From Polaromonas sp. UBA5171 (GTDB lineage Bacteria > Pseudomonadota > Gammaproteobacteria > Burkholderiales > Burkholderiaceae_C): a stretch of DNA of 10,017 nt. The DNA lies in assembly GCA_002413395.1 (NCBI GenBank), contig DHWX01000029.1, positions 122,401 through 132,417 of the forward strand. The letters run 5' to 3'. This document shows, in pieces, positions 6,378 to 10,017 of the stretch. Within the stretch, counting starts at the first letter, position 1; the number at the start of each line of letters is the position of its first letter. The position numbers and the translations under genes are program-made. The notes beneath the pieces were generated by a model. The model was not told the origin of the DNA, made no database searches, and was given only the letters and a program-made list of their open reading frames with translations.

Positions 6378-7643
6378 TCAGGCTTTCTTTGCCGTTTCGC
6401 GGTACACCAGCAATGGTGGCTTGTTTTCTTCAATCGTGGACTCGTCCACAACCACTTTATCGACATTGCCGACATTGGGCAATTCAAACATGGTATCAAT
6501 CAGCGCCTGTTCCAGAATTGAGCGCAAGCCGCGCGCACCCGTTTTTCGGGCCAGGGCCTTGCGGGCGATGGCTTTCAGCGCGGATGGCCGAATCTCGAGA
6601 TCCACGCCCTCCATCGAGAGCAGTTTGCTGAACTGCTTGACCACCGCATTTTTCGGTTCGGTCAGAATTTGCACCAGCGCATCTTCGCTGAGTTCAGTCA
6701 ATGTGGCGACAACCGGCATGCGACCCACCAACTCCGGGATCAAGCCAAACTTGATCAGGTCTTCGGGTTCAACCTCCTTGAAAGCTTCCGTCAAGCTACG
6801 TGATTTCTTGCTTTTGACGGTAGCGCCAAAACCAATACCCGAGGCCTCGGTGCGGTTTTCGATGACCTTTTCCAATCCGGAAAAAGCGCCGCCGCAGATA
6901 AAAAGAATATTGGTGGTGTCGACCTGCAGAAAATCCTGGTTCGGATGCTTCCGACCGCCTTGCGGCGGCACTGAAGCCATCGTGCCTTCAATCAGCTTGA
7001 GCAATGCCTGCTGCACCCCTTCGCCCGACACGTCACGGGTAATCGACGGATTGTCGGACTTGCGGGAAATCTTGTCGATCTCGTCAATATAGACAATCCC
7101 CTGCTGGGCACGCTCGACTTCATAGTTGCAGCTTTGCAGCAATTTCTGGATGATATTTTCAACGTCTTCCCCCACATACCCAGCTTCCGTCAAAGTAGTG
7201 GCATCCGCCATGACGAAAGGCACATTGAGTGTGCGCGCCAGCGTTTGAGCCAGCAAGGTTTTTCCTGAACCCGTGGGGCCTATCAGCAAAATGTTGCTCT
7301 TGGTCAGTTCGACATCATCTTTTTTGGCATTGTCTTTGTGGCGCAGGCGCTTGTAGTGGTTGTACACGGCAACGGCCAGCGTGCGCTTGGCTGATTCCTG
7401 GCCGATCACATAGCCATCGAGCGTTGCCTTGATTTCGGCCGGAGTTGGCAAGTCACCGCGCGTCGCCCCAACATCGATGCCCGCGGGCAACTCGTCACGG
7501 ATGATTTCATTGCACAGATCAATGCACTCATCACAGATAAAAACCGATGGGCCAGCGATCAGCTTCTTGACTTCGTGCTGACTTTTACCGCAGAAGGAGC
7601 AGTACAAAGTCTTTTCACTTGAGGAGCCTTTTTTCTCGGCCAT
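6378..7643 (-). CDS. clpX: ClpX, ATPase and substrate-specificity subunit of ClpXP
   Basis: This is a 421-residue AAA+ unfoldase that recognises tagged or regulatory proteins, unfolds them and feeds them to ClpP in the cytoplasm. The N-terminal zinc-binding domain has four cysteines (C15, C18, C37, C40). Then come Walker A GPTGSGKT (122-129), pore loop GYVG (155-158), Walker B YIDEID (185-190), the RKH loop (231-233), the ClpP-binding IGF loop (270-272) and a sensor-2 region TGARGLRS near the end. All functional loops are intact and the length is normal. The ATG at 7643 was chosen because it gives the standard family start MAEKK just before the zinc domain. The frame is open 87 codons further upstream, but that part runs through the intergenic hairpin into clpP. 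An AAAGG lies about 11 bases before the ATG. Confidence 0.98.
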   Translation of the reverse strand: MAEKKGSSSEKTLYCSFCGKSQHEVKKLIAGPSVFICDECIDLCNEIIRDELPAGIDVGATRGDLPTPAEIKATLDGYVIGQESAKRTLAVAVYNHYKRLRHKDNAKKDDVELTKSNILLIGPTGSGKTLLAQTLARTLNVPFVMADATTLTEAGYVGEDVENIIQKLLQSCNYEVERAQQGIVYIDEIDKISRKSDNPSITRDVSGEGVQQALLKLIEGTMASVPPQGGRKHPNQDFLQVDTTNILFICGGAFSGLEKVIENRTEASGIGFGATVKSKKSRSLTEAFKEVEPEDLIKFGLIPELVGRMPVVATLTELSEDALVQILTEPKNAVVKQFSKLLSMEGVDLEIRPSALKAIARKALARKTGARGLRSILEQALIDTMFELPNVGNVDKVVVDESTIEENKPPLLVYRETAKKA

Positions 7644-7699
7644 GGATGGAGTGCCTTTAAGGTGGCTTGGGGAACTGTTACCTAATGATAACCAATAAG

Positions 7700-7734
7700 A
7701 AAGCGGCGTTTTTGTTACAAAAAAATGCCGCTTT
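7700..7734 (-). other. intercistronic hairpin between clpP and clpX
   Basis: The stem AAAGCGGC/GCCGCTTT (8 bp) continues after a small internal loop into TTTTTG/CAAAAA closed by TAA. On the minus strand only CTTATT follows, a poor T tract, so partial termination, RNA processing or 3' protection of the clpP message are all possible. It lies 24 bases after the clpP stop. Such an element could set clpX below clpP output. Confidence 0.5.
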
Positions 7735-7758
7735 TGACCTGCAAATTGAAGTTTTTTT

Positions 7759-8415
7759 TCAGGGGCGCTTGGAAATAACCTGATCCACCACGCCGTAGTC
7801 CTTGGCTTCGTCGGCAAACATGAAATAGTCACGCTCGGTGTCACGTTCAATTTTTTCGATCGTCTGACCCGTATTGGCCGCCAGAATGCGATTGAGCTGG
7901 TCACGCGTTTTCAGAATGTCACGGGCGTGAATTTCAATGTCGCTTGCCTGACCTTGGGCGCCACCCGAAGGCTGGTGAATCATCACGCGCGAATTAGGTA
8001 AGGTAAAGCGCTTTCCTTTGGCACCCGCCGAAAGCAAAAACGCGCCCATGCTCGCCGCCATGCCTACGCAAAGCGTGGACACATCCGGCTTGATGAACTG
8101 CATCGTGTCATAAATTGCCATTCCGGCCGTCACGGAGCCACCTGGTGAGTTGATGTAGAAGGAAATATCCTTGTCGGGATTTTCGCTTTCCAGGAACAGC
8201 AGTTGCGCCACCACCAGATTGGCCGTCTGGTCATTAACCGGGCCCACCAGAAAAATCACGCGTTCCTTCAGCAAGCGCGAATAAATATCGTAAGAGCGCT
8301 CACCCCGACCGGACTGCTCGATCACCATGGGCACCATGCCCAAGCCTTGCGTATCCTGCGCACTGGCTTGCAGGTTACCGTGGCCACCCCCATAAATACT
8401 GTTTCGAGGCATCAT
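7759..8415 (-). CDS. clpP: ClpP, proteolytic subunit of Clp protease
   Basis: This 218-residue serine peptidase forms two stacked heptameric rings and degrades proteins delivered by ClpX (or ClpA). The catalytic serine S122 is in GMAASMGA and the histidine H147 in MIHQPSGG. The aspartate is D196 in TERDYF, assigned because the S-H and S-D spacings equal those of E. coli ClpP. The N-terminal 25-30 residues (rich in Gly, Asn and Gln) probably include a cleaved propeptide before LGMVPMVIEQ. The start at 8415 has GGAG five bases upstream. A second ATG follows immediately, and a frame extension up to 8478 would run through the promoter hairpin. The gene lies 92 bp after tig and has its own sigma-32-like promoter. 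Confidence 0.98.
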   Translation of the reverse strand: MMPRNSIYGGGHGNLQASAQDTQGLGMVPMVIEQSGRGERSYDIYSRLLKERVIFLVGPVNDQTANLVVAQLLFLESENPDKDISFYINSPGGSVTAGMAIYDTMQFIKPDVSTLCVGMAASMGAFLLSAGAKGKRFTLPNSRVMIHQPSGGAQGQASDIEIHARDILKTRDQLNRILAANTGQTIEKIERDTERDYFMFADEAKDYGVVDQVISKRP

Positions 8416-8445
8416 GTTTTCTCCAGAGATGTTTGTACTGTAACC

Positions 8446-8483
8446 AAAATGAAATGGGGCTTGCGCCACGAAGCACAAGCCCC
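8446..8483 (-). terminator. tig-clpP intergenic hairpin, possible attenuator
   Basis: On the minus strand an 11-bp stem (GGGGCTTGTGC with GCGCAAGCCCC, one G-U pair) closes on TTCGTG and is followed by ATTTCATTTT. The T tract is interrupted, so termination of tig transcripts may be partial and allow some read-through into clpP. The stem starts 24 bases after the tig stop and also contains the sigma-32-like promoter elements described separately. Confidence 0.6.
8452..8479 (-). promoter_or_regulatory. heat-shock sigma-32-type promoter of clpP (clpPX)
   Basis: On the minus strand CTTGTGC (8473-8479, keeping the most conserved CTTG) is followed after 13 bases by CCCCATTT (8452-8459), an exact -10 match to the sigma-32 consensus CCCCATNT. 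The predicted start is about 30 bases before the clpP ATG. E. coli clpPX is also driven by sigma-32 from the tig-clpP gap. The -35 differs from CTTGAAA in its last three bases. Confidence 0.65.
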
Positions 8484-8507
8484 AAGGTCAGGAGAAGCTG
8501 AGCAGTT

Positions 8508-9818
8508 TCAGTTCTGGCCCATGAGGTCGTCAAACGAGATGACCTTGTCCACAACCTTGGCCTTGTTCAAAACGAACTCGGTCACATTGTTTTCAATGAC
8601 AACGGCTTCCACTTCAGCCATGCGCCGGTTATCGCTCAGATACCAGCGCACCACGTCCTGCGGTTTTTCATAGCTGGCCGCGAGCTCTTCAATATGGGTC
8701 TTGATCTGTTCAGGCTTGGCTTGCAACTCGTTGGCGCGCACCAGTTCGGCGACCACCAGGCCCAATCGCACCCGCTTTTCAGCTTGTGGCCGAAACAGGT
8801 CATCAGGAATCGGGGCCTTGTCTGCGTCCTTGATGCCACGCTGCTTCAAATCCGCGCGGGCACCTTCGATCATGCGGTCCACTTCGGCCTGCACACTCGA
8901 TTTGGGTAAATCGAGCTCGGCGTTGGCAACCAGCGCATCCATCACAGCGTTTTTGTTTCGGGCCAACAAGCGAAATTTGACTTCGCGCTCCAGATTTTTT
9001 TTGACATCGGAGCGCAGTCCTTCCACTGTCTCATCGGCAATACCCAGCGATTTAGCCAGCGCTTCGTTGACTTCAGGCAGGTGTGCTGCTTCAATTTTTT
9101 TCACCGTCACCAGAAAATCTGCCTGTTTGCCGGCCACATCCTTACCGTGGTAATCAGCAGGGAAGCTCAGCGGGAAGGTTTTGCTTTCACCGCTTTTCAT
9201 GCCGCGCACAGCATCCTCGAATTCCTTGAGCATCTGGCCCTCGCCGACCAGGAATTGGAACCCTTCGGCTTTGCCACCAGAGAAGGGCTCGCCGTCAATC
9301 TTGCCTTCAAAGTCGATGGTCGCACGGTCACCGTCCTGGGCCGGAGCATCCGCTGGGCGCTGGGCGAAAGTGCGGCGTTGTTTGCGCAGGATGTCCAGGG
9401 TCTTGTCGATGGCCGCATCGCTCACCTCGGCGCTGACCTTTTCAACTTCAGCGCCCGCCAGATCGGCAATCCTGACTTCAGGATACACCTCGAAAACAGC
9501 ATCAAAAGTCAGTTCCCCCTCAGGCGCACCTTCTTTTTCGCTGATGCTGGGCTGACCCGCAACGCGCAGCTTCGCCTCATTGGCCGCGGCAGCAAACGCT
9601 TCACCCACCTTGTCATTCATGACCTCGTAGTGAACCGAGTAGCCATAGCGCTGGGCCACGACGTTCATGGGAACTTTTCCGGGCCGAAAACCGTCCATTT
9701 TCACGGTTCGCGCCAAGCGTTTCAGACGGGTATCAACTTCCGACTGGATGATATTGAGGGGCAGCGTCAGCGTCAATTTGCGCTCAAGCTTTTCAAGAGT
9801 TTCAACAGTCACGGCCAT
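8508..9818 (-). CDS. tig: trigger factor, ribosome-bound chaperone
   Basis: This 436-residue chaperone docks beside the ribosomal exit tunnel and shields new polypeptides. It has three parts. The N-terminal ribosome-binding domain holds the signature GFRPGK (43-48). An FKBP-type peptidyl-prolyl isomerase domain covers about residues 161-245 (starting DGDRATIDFEG). The long helical C-terminal domain forms the chaperone cradle. The length is normal (E. coli 432). The ATG at 9818 has TAGGA about eight bases upstream and gives the usual start MAVTVETLEKLERKL. It is the first protein gene of the tig-clpP-clpX-lon series, 117 bp after tRNA-Leu. No convincing promoter was found in that gap. Confidence 0.98.
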   Translation of the reverse strand: MAVTVETLEKLERKLTLTLPLNIIQSEVDTRLKRLARTVKMDGFRPGKVPMNVVAQRYGYSVHYEVMNDKVGEAFAAAANEAKLRVAGQPSISEKEGAPEGELTFDAVFEVYPEVRIADLAGAEVEKVSAEVSDAAIDKTLDILRKQRRTFAQRPADAPAQDGDRATIDFEGKIDGEPFSGGKAEGFQFLVGEGQMLKEFEDAVRGMKSGESKTFPLSFPADYHGKDVAGKQADFLVTVKKIEAAHLPEVNEALAKSLGIADETVEGLRSDVKKNLEREVKFRLLARNKNAVMDALVANAELDLPKSSVQAEVDRMIEGARADLKQRGIKDADKAPIPDDLFRPQAEKRVRLGLVVAELVRANELQAKPEQIKTHIEELAASYEKPQDVVRWYLSDNRRMAEVEAVVIENNVTEFVLNKAKVVDKVISFDDLMGQN

Positions 9819-9935
9819 GATGGTTTCCTAAAGTCAAAAATAGTCAAATCAGGGCTTGCACCTGACATGCTGCGGTGATTCAGCAACACCCGAAGGATCC
9901 GGAAACAACGCATGCTGCTCACAAAATCCCGGGGT

Positions 9936-10017
9936 TGGTGCGCGGGGCGGGACTCGAACCCGCACAGTATTGCTACCGTCAGGACCTAAACCTGGTGCGT
10001 CTACCAATTTCGCCACC
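9936..10017 (-). tRNA. tRNA-Leu (anticodon UAG), partial
   Basis: The tRNA body is present except for about the first five bases, which lie past the window edge. It shows the Leu-type D arm GGCGAAATTGGTAGACGC, the anticodon loop TTTAGGT (anticodon TAG), a long variable arm, T loop TTCGAGT, 3' acceptor strand CCCGCGC, A discriminator and an encoded CCA. The outer pair of the anticodon stem is C-A (CCAGG with CCTGA). I believe this occurs in other betaproteobacterial copies, so I do not read it as damage. Confidence 0.93.

Noticed and set aside
7644..7904. 87-codon upstream extension of the clpX frame
   Set aside because: It runs through the clpP-clpX hairpin into the clpP coding region, has no ClpX-like sequence, and the standard start MAEKK is at 7643.
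8416..8478. 21-codon N-terminal extension of ClpP
   Set aside because: It would cover the hairpin and promoter and lacks a ribosome site, while GGAG lies five bases before the ATG at 8415.
9081..9878. 265-codon plus-strand frame antisense to tig
   Set aside because: It lies opposite an intact tig gene and is explained by the codon bias of that gene.
9819..9935. Inverted repeat AGCAGCA/TGTTGCT between tRNA-Leu and tig as a terminator
   Set aside because: It has a long loop, a G-U pair and no T tract; too weak to call.

Overview
The window looks like a chromosomal segment of a betaproteobacterium, most likely from the Comamonadaceae (Rhodoferax/Polaromonas-like). This is an inference from the protein sequences and from the gene order tRNA-Leu, tig, clpP, clpX, lon, tRNA-Gly, tRNA-Cys, tRNA-Leu. 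Almost everything is on the minus strand, so the region is best read from the right end to the left.

Right part (about 3680-10017): a core protein quality-control locus. After the body of a tRNA-Leu(UAG) cut by the window edge come tig (trigger factor), clpP (protease subunit), clpX (unfoldase) and lon (AAA+ protease). Trigger factor handles chains leaving the ribosome, while ClpXP and Lon degrade regulatory and damaged proteins. All four proteins appear full length with their key residues intact. Two good matches to heat-shock sigma-32 promoters are visible, one before clpP and one before lon, both with a 13-base spacer. The clpP one lies inside an 11-bp hairpin. The lon mRNA appears to end in a terminator whose stem contains the last codons and the stop codon of lon.

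Middle (3278-3799): a tRNA-Gly(GCC), tRNA-Cys(GCA), tRNA-Leu(UAA) cluster. There is one clear sigma-70 promoter before tRNA-Gly, and a terminator-like hairpin with a T tract after each of the three tRNAs.

Left part (1-3200): accessory material. It holds the left-end hairpin and the first third of an IS200/IS605-type tnpA whose catalytic part is missing, a 63-residue conserved small protein of unknown function, and about 385 bp with no recognised gene. Then come an Nramp-related metal transporter with a non-canonical metal-site motif and a five-helix membrane protein, probably co-transcribed. The left edge holds the 3' end of a plus-strand tRNA, probably tRNA-Asn, convergent with these genes.

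I saw no CRISPR array, phage module, toxin-antitoxin pair or clearly new multi-gene system. The points most worth a second look are the regulatory architecture of the protease and tRNA genes and the variant Nramp with its membrane-protein partner.
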